From Croceitalea sp947503285 (GTDB taxonomy: Bacteria; Bacteroidota; Bacteroidia; Flavobacteriales; Flavobacteriaceae): DNA of 64,000 bases. The notes below the pieces were generated by a model. That model saw only the letters and a program-made list of their open reading frames with translations. It was not told where the DNA came from and did not search any database. Both the position numbers and the translations under genes were made by a program. Of the stretch, positions 9,171-18,513 are shown piece by piece; within the stretch, counting starts at the first letter, position 1, and every line of letters starts with the position of its first letter. The stretch covers positions 124,001 through 188,000 of the forward strand of contig NZ_BTGQ01000002.1 in assembly GCF_036985505.1 (NCBI RefSeq). The letters run 5' to 3'.

Positions 9171-9557
9171 ATGATAACTCAAGTCACTAAAGGAATCAAG
9201 GTATCGGTACAGACCAGTTTTGAGGGCACCTTCTTTAAAAACTATAAAATGCACTATGCATTCGGCTATACGATTACCATTGAAAATCAAAGCAAGGAAA
9301 CCGTTCAGTTGACTGCACGGCATTGGGATATTTTTGATTCCCTAAAAGAAATGGAAACCATTGATGGTGAGGGTGTCATAGGTAAAAAACCCGTTATACG
9401 GTCGGGCAAATCACATACCTACAGTTCTGGATGTTTATTGGCATCGCCGATCGGCGCAATGCGGGGTCATTATCGAATGGTGGATTTGGCTTCTACCGAA
9501 GAATTCGAAGTCGAGGTGCCTACCTTCAAATTTGCCGCTCCGTTTGCTATGAACTAA
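9171..9557 (+). CDS. apaG: ApaG family protein
   Basis: The 128-residue product is a single ApaG domain, a small fibronectin-III-like beta sandwich. Diagnostic stretches are YTITIENQSKETVQLTARHW, IRSGKSHTYSSGC and IGAMRGHYRMVD, all in family order, and the length fits. ApaG is linked in enterobacteria to Co2+/Mg2+ sensitivity, but its molecular function is not settled. ATG at 9171 is preferred to an in-frame TTG at 9165; the start is 2 bases after the stop of the DUF3667 gene. Secure as to family. Confidence 0.93.
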   Translation: MITQVTKGIKVSVQTSFEGTFFKNYKMHYAFGYTITIENQSKETVQLTARHWDIFDSLKEMETIDGEGVIGKKPVIRSGKSHTYSSGCLLASPIGAMRGHYRMVDLASTEEFEVEVPTFKFAAPFAMN

Positions 9558-9590
9558 GCATTTTCATTTTATTCTCGATTTTGCTTTCAC

Positions 9591-9598
9591 TACCTTTG
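9591..9598 (+). promoter_or_regulatory. Candidate -7 box for the P5C dehydrogenase gene
   Basis: TACCTTTG matches TAnnTTTG exactly, 29 bases before the ATG at 9628. The -33 region is a T-rich TTTT at about 9567-9570, close to but not equal to TTTG. Confidence 0.5.
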
Positions 9599-9627
9599 CC
9601 GGAATTTAACACATAAAATATTCCGAC

Positions 9628-11256
9628 ATGGGCAAAGGTTTTTTTCAAGTTCCAACAGCGTTCAATGAACCTATCAAAAGTTACGCTCCTGGTACTCCAG
9701 AACGTGAGGCCGTACTCAAGCAATATAAAGCCTATTATAACGGTCAAGTAGAAGTGCCTTTATACATAGGTTCCGAAGAAATTAAAACCGGAAACACAAG
9801 ACCAATGTCCCCTCCGCATGAACACCAACATGTGGTGGGTCAGTACCACACTGCCGAAAAGGGCCATATCGAAAAAGCCATTTCAAGCTGTTTGAGCTCA
9901 AGGGATGCTTGGGCAAACCTGACTTGGGAACAACGCGCAGCTATCTTTTTAAAAGCAGCAGAGCTTGTTGCCGGGCCTTACCGCGCCAAAATAAACGCTG
10001 CCACGATGATGGCACAATCTAAGACCATACACCAAGCTGAAATTGACGCGGCTTGTGAGTTTATTGATTTTCTACGCTTCAATGTAGAATATATGTCGAA
10101 CATTTACGAAGAACAGCCTGATTCTGCCGAGGGAATTTGGAATCGTGTGGAGTATCGTCCGCTAGAAGGTTTTGTTTATGCCATAACCCCTTTTAACTTT
10201 ACGGCCATTGCAGGTAACTTACCCGCAAGTGCCGCTATGATGGGCAATGTTGTCGTCTGGAAGCCTAGCGATAGTCAAGTCTATTCCGCAAAAGTCATTA
10301 TGGATGTTTTTAAAGAAGCAGGGCTGCCCGATGGCGTCATCAATATGGTCATGGGTGACCCCATTATGATTACCGAGACCGTTTTGGCAAGTCCTGATTT
10401 TTCAGGAATCCACTTTACGGGATCCACACATGTATTTAAGGAATTGTGGAAACAAATCGGAACAAACATCCACAAATACAAGACCTATCCGAGAATCGTA
10501 GGGGAAACAGGGGGCAAGGATTTTATTATTGCACATCCAACGGCGAAACCTGCACAGGTGGCCACAGCTATTGTAAGGGGTGCTTTTGAGTTTCAAGGAC
10601 AAAAATGTAGTGCCGCGTCTAGGGTATATCTACCAAAATCCACTGCTGATGAAATCTTAGGTCTGGTGAAAACGGATATCGAAAGTTTTAATAAACCGGG
10701 GTCACCTGAAGATATGGGCAACTTTATCACTGCTGTAATCCACGAAAGCTCTTTTGACAAACTGGTAAACTACATTGACCAGGCAAAGGCGGACAATAAT
10801 GCGGAAATTTTTGCTGGGGGTGGTTATGACAAATCAAAAGGGTATTTTATTGAACCCACGGTAATCGTGACCAAAGACCCAAGCTATACCACGATGGAAA
10901 CTGAACTTTTCGGACCTGTAGTAACCGTTTACGTTTATGAGGATAGTGCTTGGTCGAAAACTTTAGAACTCGTAGATGGTACTTCTGAATATGCATTAAC
11001 GGGTGCGGTCCTTGCCCAAGATAGATACGCCATTGATGAGGCTACCAAAGCACTTCAAAACTGTGCCGGCAACTTTTACATTAACGACAAACCTACCGGT
11101 GCTGTCGTAGGGCAACAACCTTTTGGTGGTGCAAGGGCATCGGGCACCAACGACAAAGCGGGTTCCGCACAAAACTTATTACGTTGGGTATCCCCGCGTT
11201 TGATCAAAGAAACCTTTGTTACCCCTGAAGATTACCGTTATCCTTTTTTAGGCTAG
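9628..11256 (+). CDS. pruA: L-glutamate gamma-semialdehyde (P5C) dehydrogenase
   Basis: This NAD-dependent aldehyde dehydrogenase oxidises glutamate gamma-semialdehyde, the open form of 1-pyrroline-5-carboxylate, to glutamate in proline and arginine catabolism. The 542-residue length and N terminus (AFNEPIKSYAPGTPERE) match the ALDH4/mitochondrial-type enzyme rather than the short RocA form. Visible catalytic residues are E293 in IVGETGGKDF and nucleophile C327 in FQGQKCSAASR, and the NAD loop FTGSTHVF lies near 263. No proline dehydrogenase gene is adjacent. It is bounded by a promoter-like box and its own terminator, so it is likely monocistronic. Cytoplasmic. Secure. Confidence 0.95.
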   Translation: MGKGFFQVPTAFNEPIKSYAPGTPEREAVLKQYKAYYNGQVEVPLYIGSEEIKTGNTRPMSPPHEHQHVVGQYHTAEKGHIEKAISSCLSSRDAWANLTWEQRAAIFLKAAELVAGPYRAKINAATMMAQSKTIHQAEIDAACEFIDFLRFNVEYMSNIYEEQPDSAEGIWNRVEYRPLEGFVYAITPFNFTAIAGNLPASAAMMGNVVVWKPSDSQVYSAKVIMDVFKEAGLPDGVINMVMGDPIMITETVLASPDFSGIHFTGSTHVFKELWKQIGTNIHKYKTYPRIVGETGGKDFIIAHPTAKPAQVATAIVRGAFEFQGQKCSAASRVYLPKSTADEILGLVKTDIESFNKPGSPEDMGNFITAVIHESSFDKLVNYIDQAKADNNAEIFAGGGYDKSKGYFIEPTVIVTKDPSYTTMETELFGPVVTVYVYEDSAWSKTLELVDGTSEYALTGAVLAQDRYAIDEATKALQNCAGNFYINDKPTGAVVGQQPFGGARASGTNDKAGSAQNLLRWVSPRLIKETFVTPEDYRYPFLG

Positions 11257-11278
11257 ACACATTTTGAATCGAAAATAT

Positions 11279-11309
11279 AAACCGCCAAAGTAATTTGAGC
11301 GGTTTTTTT
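11279..11309 (+). terminator. Terminator after P5C dehydrogenase
   Basis: AAACCGC pairs with GCGGTTT (11299-11305) across a 13-base loop and is followed by a T run; it lies about 23 bases after the stop codon. Confidence 0.75.
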
Positions 11310-11418
11310 ATTGAGATAGCTTTTGGTAGACGCCAAGATCCTAATGGTGCAACCAAAATCATAACATTACAGGCCGCAACCCTTTTTTAAATACCCATCT
11401 TAAATAAAAATACTCATC

Positions 11419-12072
11419 ATGAAAAAACGAATCCTACTTTTTGCAACACTTTTGGTTGCTTTTACCTCTTGTTCAGAAAATGACGACAACACTGTCTTGA
11501 TCGAAGAAATACCTTTAGGCACCAACCACAGGGTCAATTATTTTACCAGCATATGTGAGGGTCTTTTTACGCAAGAATGCTTACTTGTGCAAGAGGGTGA
11601 CAGGTTAGGTTCTGATGACTGGAATTTCTTCTATTCAGAAATCGATGGATTTGAATTTGAACCCGGTTTTGTCTATAATCTCGAAGTGAACAGAACCACT
11701 ATAGACAACCCACCGGCAGACGGTTCCTCTTTGAGATATGAACTTGTTCGCGTAATTTCCAAAGTAGCGGTGACCTGTAGTTTTGATAATGCTGTCGAAG
11801 ATCTTGATTGGCTGCGCTTTGAAATCAATCAAAGGGAACTTAACCCCACGGAAGATATGAAGTATTGTTATATAGCCCAAGCTGAGATTCAAGATGAACC
11901 TGTTTTTCTATACTGGGACTGTAATCCGCTTGTAAATAAAGTTATTCTCGTTTACGACTGTGTCGGGAGTATTATAGGGTATTTGGGTAATGACAACATA
12001 AAATTTGAGGATTTGGAAAATATGAAAATTGTCTGGCAGCCCGACAACTTTGTTTGCCAACCAAATTTCTAG
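11419..12072 (+). CDS. Lipoprotein with DUF4377-like domain
   Basis: The 217-residue product has a lipoprotein signal (MKKRILLFATLLVAFTSC, Cys18) followed by SEND, so it should be an outer-membrane or periplasmic lipoprotein. Residues about 35-115 resemble DUF4377: a CLLVQEG strand, WNFFYSEIDGFEFEPGFVY and NPPADGSSLRYELVRVI. The C-terminal 100 residues contain several Cys and look like a second small beta domain I do not recognise. It stands alone between two terminator-flanked genes with ATG at 11419. Function unknown; the domain resemblance is from memory of the pattern and moderately sure. Confidence 0.75.
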   Translation: MKKRILLFATLLVAFTSCSENDDNTVLIEEIPLGTNHRVNYFTSICEGLFTQECLLVQEGDRLGSDDWNFFYSEIDGFEFEPGFVYNLEVNRTTIDNPPADGSSLRYELVRVISKVAVTCSFDNAVEDLDWLRFEINQRELNPTEDMKYCYIAQAEIQDEPVFLYWDCNPLVNKVILVYDCVGSIIGYLGNDNIKFEDLENMKIVWQPDNFVCQPNF

Positions 12073-12146
12073 ACCCCTCATACTTAAGTAGTTTTTGATT
12101 AAATTTATACCTCTTTTAATATACAACAACCTTAATCAAGATCACA

Positions 12147-12659
12147 ATGAAGAAATTAACTGCATTATGCATGCTCATGACCGTCGTTTTGACGCATGCA
12201 CAAGACAATTTAGCCCAAACTACCATTAAAGGTGTTCTAACGGGCAATCAGGCTCAGGTCGTACAATTGGCCGAAGCCTTTTCTGAAGATCAATACGACT
12301 GGCGACCATCAGAAGGGGTGAATTCAGTTGGCGAAGCACTTTTGCATGTTGCTGGGGCCAATTACTACCTTGCCATGAAAATGGGATTTCCCCCACCAGA
12401 GGATGTCGATATGATGGCTATCGGAAAAATCACCGGCAAGGATAATATTATTGCCGCTCTTAAAAAATCAAATGAATTCGTGCTAGGCACGATTATGAAG
12501 GTCGAAAATGAGGACTTGGATACGGAAGTTGATTTTGGCTTTGCCAAAATGAACAAAATGGGTGGACTTTTGGCCATGATGGAACATAATGGTGAGCATA
12601 AAGGACAACTTATTGCCTACGCACGTTCTAATGGGGTCGTACCACCATGGAGCAAATAA
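12147..12659 (+). CDS. Exported DinB-like four-helix protein
   Basis: The 170-residue product has a cleavable signal peptide (MKKLTALCMLMTVVLTHAQ) and a DinB-like four-helix bundle. Typical features are the motif ALLHVAGANYYLA in helix 2 and MMEHNGEHKGQLIAYAR in the last long helix, where His residues at positions used for metal binding in the family (one in helix 2, H-x3-H in the last) are present. DinB-superfamily enzymes include bacillithiol- or mycothiol-dependent transferases, but a periplasmic member has no obvious thiol substrate. Ends with a bidirectional terminator shared with rsmG. Family fairly sure, activity unknown. Confidence 0.8.
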   Translation: MKKLTALCMLMTVVLTHAQDNLAQTTIKGVLTGNQAQVVQLAEAFSEDQYDWRPSEGVNSVGEALLHVAGANYYLAMKMGFPPPEDVDMMAIGKITGKDNIIAALKKSNEFVLGTIMKVENEDLDTEVDFGFAKMNKMGGLLAMMEHNGEHKGQLIAYARSNGVVPPWSK

Positions 12660-12679
12660 GTGATTCATTTTAAAGTATG

Positions 12680-12706
12680 GAAAAGGCGCTTTTTGCGCCT
12701 TTTTTA
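12680..12706. terminator. Bidirectional terminator between dinB-like gene and rsmG
   Basis: AAAAGGCGC (12681-12689) pairs with GCGCCTTTT, giving an A-tract on one side and a T-tract on the other, so it can serve both converging genes. It overlaps the last bases of rsmG. Confidence 0.85.
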
Positions 12707-13345
12707 CTTCTTAAATTTTTGGGGTAGGTACACTACTTTCTTGGTATCAAAAAAATCTTCTTCAAAATGATTTTTCAACTCGAATATTTGTGCCGTTTTA
12801 TAATCTTTCAGCTCATCTGTCAAATCGCCGCCTTTTAGGTATAGAATTCCGTTTCTGCGCTCATGGGCAGAATCTTTCTTTATTTTTCCTCTTGTCCAGT
12901 GCACGAATGTTGGCATGGCGGCAACGGCCCTGCTCACGATAAAATCAAACTGGCCCCCTAGATCTTCGACACGCGTATGGTGCGCCGAAATATTATCCAA
13001 TTGTAATCCGTCGATTACCTCTTGTACTACCTTGATTTTTTTACCGATGGCATCGACCAAAGTGAACTTGGTCTGCGGAAAAAGAATGGCTAAGGGTATG
13101 CCAGGGAAACCGCCCCCTGTACCAACATCCAAAATATGGGCACCTTCGTTGAATTGTTGAATTTTCGCAATCCCGAGGGAATGCAGAACGTGACGCAGAT
13201 ACAATTCATCGATATCTTTTCTAGAGACAACATTTATTTTTTGATTCCAATCCTGATAAAGTGACCCCAACCCCGAAAAATGCGCCCTTTGGTCTTCGTT
13301 GAGTGTCCTAAAATATTTAAAAATTATTTCAACATTCATTGACAT
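12704..13345 (-). CDS. rsmG: 16S rRNA (guanine527-N7)-methyltransferase
   Basis: RsmG methylates G527 of 16S rRNA using S-adenosylmethionine. The product of about 213 residues has the SAM-binding motif ILDVGTGGGFPGIPLAI and the family motifs LVDAIGKKIKVV and DFIVSRAVA, plus the N-terminal NVVSRKD and LYLRHVLHS stretches. I chose ATG at 13345; ATG at 13339 is also possible. An open frame back to 13405 adds a non-conserved stretch and is less likely. The gene converges with the DinB-like gene and is divergent from the desaturase. Cytoplasmic, likely monocistronic. Secure. Confidence 0.93.
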   Translation of the reverse strand: MSMNVEIIFKYFRTLNEDQRAHFSGLGSLYQDWNQKINVVSRKDIDELYLRHVLHSLGIAKIQQFNEGAHILDVGTGGGFPGIPLAILFPQTKFTLVDAIGKKIKVVQEVIDGLQLDNISAHHTRVEDLGGQFDFIVSRAVAAMPTFVHWTRGKIKKDSAHERRNGILYLKGGDLTDELKDYKTAQIFELKNHFEEDFFDTKKVVYLPQKFKK

Positions 13346-13429
13346 TGCCTTATTTTGGATAAAAATAATGTTTTTAGACCCGTGTACCGGTTTTAAGTAA
13401 ACCATAACTTATGCGGGAATTCAAATTAG

Positions 13430-13437
13430 TACCTTTG
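13430..13437 (+). promoter_or_regulatory. Candidate -7 box for the desaturase gene
   Basis: TACCTTTG matches TAnnTTTG exactly and lies 14 bases before the ATG at 13452. No clear TTTG -33 box at the normal distance. Confidence 0.45.
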
Positions 13438-13451
13438 TATAAATTTTTTTT

Positions 13452-14552
13452 ATGACTAAAGAGACCATTCGTTTTTCTAGAAAAGATTCAGCACAATTTT
13501 TTAGGACTCTAAATAAACGCGTCAATCAGTATTTCGCTGAAAATAAAATCAAAAAAACAGGTAATTGGAAGCTTCATTTAAAGACCATTATCATGTTTGC
13601 CTTGTTTTTGACCCCTTATTTCTTAATATTGACCTTGAACCTTCCTTTTTGGGCTTATGTACTGTTATCCATGTTAATGGGCGTCGGTATGGCCGGTGTT
13701 GGTATGAACGTTATGCATGATGGAAACCATGGCGCATACTCCAATAAAAAATGGGTCAATAAATTAATGGGAAGTAGTATTTATATTTTAGCGGGGAATG
13801 TATATAATTGGCAAGTGCAACATAATGTACTGCACCATACCTATACCAATATCCATGAACATGATGAGGATATGGAGGCAGGCCGTATCCTTCGCTTCTC
13901 AAAACATGCCGAGTGGAAGAAACACCATAAATTCCAACATTTTTACTCCATTTTTTTATATGGGTTACTTACGTTCAATTGGGCCATTACCACTGATTTT
14001 CAGCAAATGTATCGCTATATGAAACGAAAACTTTCTTATGGTAAACTACCTAGCCCTGTTATCAATTGGAGCACTTTGGTCGTCACAAAAGCATTGTATA
14101 TCACTATTTGGATTGTGTTACCATTGGTGTTGGTCGATATTGCCTGGTGGCAAATATTACTTGGCTTTTTTATCATGCACTATGTGGCAGGGGTTATTTT
14201 GAGCGTCGTCTTTCAATTGGCGCACATTGTAGATGATGCCCAGACACCTTTACCTGATGCTACCGGCACCATGAAAAACACTTGGGCCATTCACCAATTA
14301 TTCACAACGGTGAATTTTGGCACAAAAAATAGAATCGTAAATTGGTTCACAGGTGGTTTGAACCATCAAGTGGAACATCATATTTTTCCAAATATCAGTC
14401 ACGTCCATTACACAAAAATCTCGAAAATTGTGAAACAAACGGCCAAGGAGTTCAATTTGCCCTACAATGAATATAAAACCACTAGAAAAGCCATAATTTC
14501 ACATTTTCAACACTTAAAGGAATTGGGCAGGCAACCTGCATTACAGTATTAG
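13452..14552 (+). CDS. Membrane fatty acid desaturase
   Basis: An integral membrane di-iron desaturase of the acyl-lipid/acyl-CoA type. All three histidine boxes are present: HDGNH (89-93), HNVLHH (124-129) and HQVEHH (305-310); Gln at the start of the third box resembles front-end (delta-5/delta-6) desaturases, here without a fused cytochrome b5 domain. Four hydrophobic helices surround the boxes (about 45-90 and 215-245). The 366-residue length is normal for bacterial members. Expected role: introducing double bonds in membrane acyl chains, probably for fluidity in the cold. Electron donor not encoded nearby. Regioselectivity cannot be told from sequence alone. Confidence 0.9.
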   Translation: MTKETIRFSRKDSAQFFRTLNKRVNQYFAENKIKKTGNWKLHLKTIIMFALFLTPYFLILTLNLPFWAYVLLSMLMGVGMAGVGMNVMHDGNHGAYSNKKWVNKLMGSSIYILAGNVYNWQVQHNVLHHTYTNIHEHDEDMEAGRILRFSKHAEWKKHHKFQHFYSIFLYGLLTFNWAITTDFQQMYRYMKRKLSYGKLPSPVINWSTLVVTKALYITIWIVLPLVLVDIAWWQILLGFFIMHYVAGVILSVVFQLAHIVDDAQTPLPDATGTMKNTWAIHQLFTTVNFGTKNRIVNWFTGGLNHQVEHHIFPNISHVHYTKISKIVKQTAKEFNLPYNEYKTTRKAIISHFQHLKELGRQPALQY

Positions 14553-14567
14553 AAATTTCAATTGAAA

Positions 14568-15755
14568 ATGAGCAACCAACTATCGGATAGGATTAACAGT
14601 GTTACCCCTTCCGCAACCCTTGAAATGGCCGCTAAGGCACGGGAATTAAGAGCTTCAGGCAAAGATATCATTGGATTAAGCCTAGGTGAACCAGATTTTA
14701 AAGTACCGGATTATATTCGCGAAGCCGCCATACAGGCAGTAAATGATGGGTATAATTCATACACCCCGGTTGATGGGTATGGTGAGCTTAAAGAAGCCGT
14801 AATAACAAAATTCAAAAGGGATAACGGTTTAGACTATGAAGCCTCTCAAATTGTGGTTTCAACAGGAGCAAAACAAGCACTCTACAATGTCGCCCAAGTT
14901 TGTTTGAATAAAGGTGACGAGGTAATTCTACCCTGTCCGTATTGGGTGAGCTACAGCGATATAGTAAAACTGGCGGACGGTGTTCCGGTAGAGGTACCGA
15001 CTTCCATTGAAACCGATTTCAAAATGACCGCCGAACAATTGGAAACGGCGATTACCCCAAAGACCAAAATGCTTTGGTACAGTTCGCCATGTAATCCGAG
15101 TGGTTCGATTTATAGTGAGAAAGAGTTGCGGGCATTGGCAGATGTTTTACAAAAACATACGCAGATTATCGTAGTCAGTGATGAAATCTATGAACATATC
15201 AATTATGGCGTAACGTCCCATGCCTCAATGGCGGCATTTGATGATATGTACGATAGAACGGTTACTGTTAATGGTGTTGCAAAAGCCTTCGCCATGACAG
15301 GATGGCGAATTGGCTTCATCGGAGGGCCAACTTACATTGCCAGGGCTTGCAACAAACTGCAGGGGCAAGTGACCAGTGGTGCCAATTGTATTGCACAACG
15401 CGCCGTCATAACCGCTTTGTTAGAGTCGCCCGATCGTGTTCGATATATGGTCGATGAGTTCAAAGAGCGGAGAAAATTAATTTTGGGTCTACTGAACGAA
15501 ATCGATGGTTTTCAATGTAATGAGCCCGAGGGTGCTTTTTACGTGTTTCCAGATGTGTCCGCTTATTTTGGGAAGACATTAAACGGTGCCAAAATCAACA
15601 ATGCCTCAGATTTTGCGATGTATATTCTTGAGCATGCGAATGTAGCTACGGTAACTGGTGACGCTTTTGGCAATCCGAAATGTATTCGAATTTCTTATGC
15701 CGCTTCACAAGAAGAGATTACAGAAGCCGTTTCGAGAATAAAATCGGTACTCTAG
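14568..15755 (+). CDS. Class I pyridoxal-phosphate aminotransferase (AspC-like)
   Basis: A fold-type I aminotransferase of subgroup Ia/Ib, close to bacterial aspartate aminotransferase. The PLP lysine is about K239 in NGVAKAFAMTGWRIGF; SPCNPSGSIYS, the VSDEIYEHI aspartate and the C-terminal FGNPKCIRISYA arginine (carboxylate binding) are present. It probably interconverts aspartate and oxaloacetate with 2-oxoglutarate as acceptor; other substrates (prephenate, aromatic) are possible in this subgroup. ATG at 14568 is preferred to TTG at 14562. It starts 15 bases after the desaturase stop and may be cotranscribed with it, although the functions are unrelated. Confidence 0.9.
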   Translation: MSNQLSDRINSVTPSATLEMAAKARELRASGKDIIGLSLGEPDFKVPDYIREAAIQAVNDGYNSYTPVDGYGELKEAVITKFKRDNGLDYEASQIVVSTGAKQALYNVAQVCLNKGDEVILPCPYWVSYSDIVKLADGVPVEVPTSIETDFKMTAEQLETAITPKTKMLWYSSPCNPSGSIYSEKELRALADVLQKHTQIIVVSDEIYEHINYGVTSHASMAAFDDMYDRTVTVNGVAKAFAMTGWRIGFIGGPTYIARACNKLQGQVTSGANCIAQRAVITALLESPDRVRYMVDEFKERRKLILGLLNEIDGFQCNEPEGAFYVFPDVSAYFGKTLNGAKINNASDFAMYILEHANVATVTGDAFGNPKCIRISYAASQEEITEAVSRIKSVL

Positions 15756-15805
15756 CAGAAGTGACCTACGTTTAAAACCAAGTGGAATTCAAGACGGCTT
15801 TATTG

Positions 15806-16960
15806 CTATTTGGCGGATTGTATAATCATTTCAGCTATTTCACCGTGTACCCAGGTTAAACTATTTCTATCCAACAGTTGAAAGTTTCCCCCATCGTCCC
15901 AAACTATTGTCAGCAAGCCCCTTGAAGTGGCCTCTTTCACATAGAACCCTGCATAGTCCAATCTATCGTCCTTAGCGTTATCAACAATACTGCCCCACTC
16001 GCCCAAAATCACGGCACGTTGTTCTTGTACCATCCATTTATCCCTTATTCTGTCAAATTCTTGCCGTAACTGGGTTTTATCGCTATCAGAACCCCATCGA
16101 TCTTGGGCCAAGCCTGCAAAAGACCATGGAAAATAACTATGAAGCGAAATGATAATATTGGCATCATCATTGGGGATAACCAAATCATCCATGGCAATCA
16201 GTAAGGTACTAGCGGCGTACGTGGGAATCATCAAATGTCTTTTTTCATTATTGCCGCCCGTTGACCTTATAGCATCGACACCTGTCTTGTTCAGGGCATT
16301 CAAAACTTGTCTGCCTTCTTGGGTGCCACCAGACCATTCGTTGTCAGAACCAATGAGACGTGGTTCATTCAATATTTCGAATACTAAGGAGTCGCCATAC
16401 GGTTTGAACTTTTCCGCGACTTGTGTCCATAAACTCCGCAACCGCTCTTTAGCCATTTCTTCATTGTCAAAGGTTGGTTTGGCCCATTCTTCATCATGAT
16501 GTACGTTGATGATAACATGCATCTTGTTTTTTAAACCGTAGTTCACGACCTGTTGCACCCTGTTCAAATAAGCTTCTTCAATAATGTATGGTGCTATATC
16601 TTCTTGGTTAAATCGCCACGTTATTGGCACACGCAAGGTTTTAAAGCCAATTTCATGAACCGTTTTTATAATGTTTCCATTTGGTAACGGATTACCCCAA
16701 TCGGTCTTATCTTTTGAAATTACATCAAAGCTATTTCCCAAATTCCAGCCTATCCCCATTTCGGCTACCAATTCAGAAGAGCTGATATCACGTATTGTAC
16801 CCGAAAATGTTTCAGCGATTGGCTCGATATCCGGATTTTCTTTTTCTTCATCATTCGAAACAATTGCAATTTCGGTAGTACTAGATCCACATGACAACAA
16901 GCCAACTTGAAACAGTAACATACCCACCATAGTTATTATGCTTGAATACTTTTTCCCCAT
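15806..16960 (-). CDS. GH5 family glycosidase (endo-beta-glucanase type), lipoprotein
   Basis: A secreted glycoside hydrolase of family 5. The 384-residue protein has a lipoprotein signal with Cys24 (VGLLSCG), then a TIM barrel beginning MGIGWNLGNSFD. The acid/base is E199 in FEILNEPR and the nucleophile E321 in VILGEWGS, the standard GH5 pair; the conserved HH of NVHHDEEW is also present. GH5 covers cellulase, mannanase, xyloglucanase and others, and I cannot assign the substrate. There is no carbohydrate-binding module or T9SS sorting domain, and no SusC/D pair nearby, so it is not in an obvious polysaccharide utilisation locus. Confidence 0.9.
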   Translation of the reverse strand: MGKKYSSIITMVGMLLFQVGLLSCGSSTTEIAIVSNDEEKENPDIEPIAETFSGTIRDISSSELVAEMGIGWNLGNSFDVISKDKTDWGNPLPNGNIIKTVHEIGFKTLRVPITWRFNQEDIAPYIIEEAYLNRVQQVVNYGLKNKMHVIINVHHDEEWAKPTFDNEEMAKERLRSLWTQVAEKFKPYGDSLVFEILNEPRLIGSDNEWSGGTQEGRQVLNALNKTGVDAIRSTGGNNEKRHLMIPTYAASTLLIAMDDLVIPNDDANIIISLHSYFPWSFAGLAQDRWGSDSDKTQLRQEFDRIRDKWMVQEQRAVILGEWGSIVDNAKDDRLDYAGFYVKEATSRGLLTIVWDDGGNFQLLDRNSLTWVHGEIAEMIIQSAK

Positions 16961-17022
16961 ATTCCTTATATTAATTTCGCTGCCAATACGAACTACAGCT
17001 TAGATTGATTTCTTGGTACTCC

Positions 17023-18513
17023 CTAAATCCGTTTCCAGAAATAAGGGGTCATGATAATGAGTACGGTAAAAAGTTCCAATCTTCCCAAAAGCATTAAAAA
17101 GCCACACCACCATTTACCGAATGCGGGTAATTCACTAAAATTCACTACCGGATTTAAATCACCCAAAGCCGGCCCTACATTACCTAATGACGATGCCGCG
17201 CCCCCTATTGCAGATTCGAAATCAAGGCCCAAATACCCTAAAACCAATGCCCCTATTATGAACAAAAGCATGTATAAGACAAAAAAAGCGATGATGTTAT
17301 AAACAATATGTTCGGTCACGGTCTTTTGGTTGTAGCGTACCGGAATTATTGCATTGGTATGCAGGGTTCTTTTAAACTCCAACAACCCATTTTTTATAAT
17401 CAACAAATGGCGCATTACCTTTATACCCCCCGATGTGGAACCTGCACATCCCCCTAAAAACATCAAACCAAAAAAGAAAACAGTCAAAAAAGGGGTCCAA
17501 TTGGTAAAATCGGCCGTAACAAAACCGGTGGTCGTGATAATTGCCAATACTTGAAATAGGCCATGCCTAAAGGCACTTTCAGCCTTTCCCAATACTTGTG
17601 GATAATAGTCAGAGACCGGCACGTCAGCTTGAAACCAAACGATTAGGGCCGCAATAATCGTAAAGCCGACTATAAAGAAAGAATAGACCCTAAATTCCTC
17701 ATCCTTCAGAACACGCTGTATTTTACCGGTAAAGGCAAAATAACTCATTACAAAGTTGGTCCCTGCCAAAAACATAAAAACAATGATAATGTACTGAATG
17801 AGCGGTTCATTGTTCCAAAAAGCGACACTCGAATTTTTTGTTGAGAATCCACCAGTGGATAAGGTTGCCAAGGCATGATTTGCTGCATCAAAAAATGACA
17901 TTCCGGCCAATTTCAGCAATACCGTTTCTGCCACGGTATAGCCTACATAAATCAGCCAAAGCCTTTTAGCCGTGTCGGTAATTCTTGGATGTAGCTTATC
18001 ACCGCCCGGGCCGGGGGCTTCTGCTGCGAACAGCTGCATTCCACCGATTCCCAACAAGGGAAGGATTGCGATTGCCAAAACAATGATTCCCATGCCACCG
18101 ATCCAATGGGTAAGGCTACGCCAAAACAAAATACCTTGAGGTAATGATTCTATATCGTTTAAAATAGATGCACCTGTCGTAGTATAACCCGATATCGTTT
18201 CAAAGAACGCATCCGTGACCGAAGGTATTGCCCCCGAAAAAATATAGGGTAAGACCCCTGACAGCGACATGATCAACCAACCAAAAGTGACTATGAGGTA
18301 TCCCTCTTTTCGATTCACCTCTTTGCGATGACCCCTGGTATAAAACATTGCCATGACCCCGACGAGCAGGGTCACGATGGCGGCCATACTGATATCCATT
18401 GTAGCGCCATCTTTATAAAACCCACTTACAAATGCCGATAGAAGCATAAAAGCACCATTACAGAGCATTAAAAGCCCCATAATATGTATGATGATCCTGA
18501 AATTAAACCGCAT
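17023..18513 (-). CDS. trkH: TrkH-type potassium uptake membrane subunit
   Basis: The 496-residue product is the pore-forming subunit of a Trk K+ uptake system. It is highly hydrophobic with the fourfold M1-P-M2 repeats; filter-like stretches include ISGYTTTGASI, ALATLSTGGFSTKN, ITTTGFVTADF and ASSLGNVGPALG, each with the central Gly that lines the filter. It overlaps the trkA stop region by a single base (18513), so it is translationally coupled to the regulatory subunit. It ends 23 residues after the last filter helix. Family assignment is secure; ion specificity (K+ alone or K+/Na+) is inferred from the glycines. Confidence 0.94.
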   Translation of the reverse strand: MRFNFRIIIHIMGLLMLCNGAFMLLSAFVSGFYKDGATMDISMAAIVTLLVGVMAMFYTRGHRKEVNRKEGYLIVTFGWLIMSLSGVLPYIFSGAIPSVTDAFFETISGYTTTGASILNDIESLPQGILFWRSLTHWIGGMGIIVLAIAILPLLGIGGMQLFAAEAPGPGGDKLHPRITDTAKRLWLIYVGYTVAETVLLKLAGMSFFDAANHALATLSTGGFSTKNSSVAFWNNEPLIQYIIIVFMFLAGTNFVMSYFAFTGKIQRVLKDEEFRVYSFFIVGFTIIAALIVWFQADVPVSDYYPQVLGKAESAFRHGLFQVLAIITTTGFVTADFTNWTPFLTVFFFGLMFLGGCAGSTSGGIKVMRHLLIIKNGLLEFKRTLHTNAIIPVRYNQKTVTEHIVYNIIAFFVLYMLLFIIGALVLGYLGLDFESAIGGAASSLGNVGPALGDLNPVVNFSELPAFGKWWCGFLMLLGRLELFTVLIIMTPYFWKRI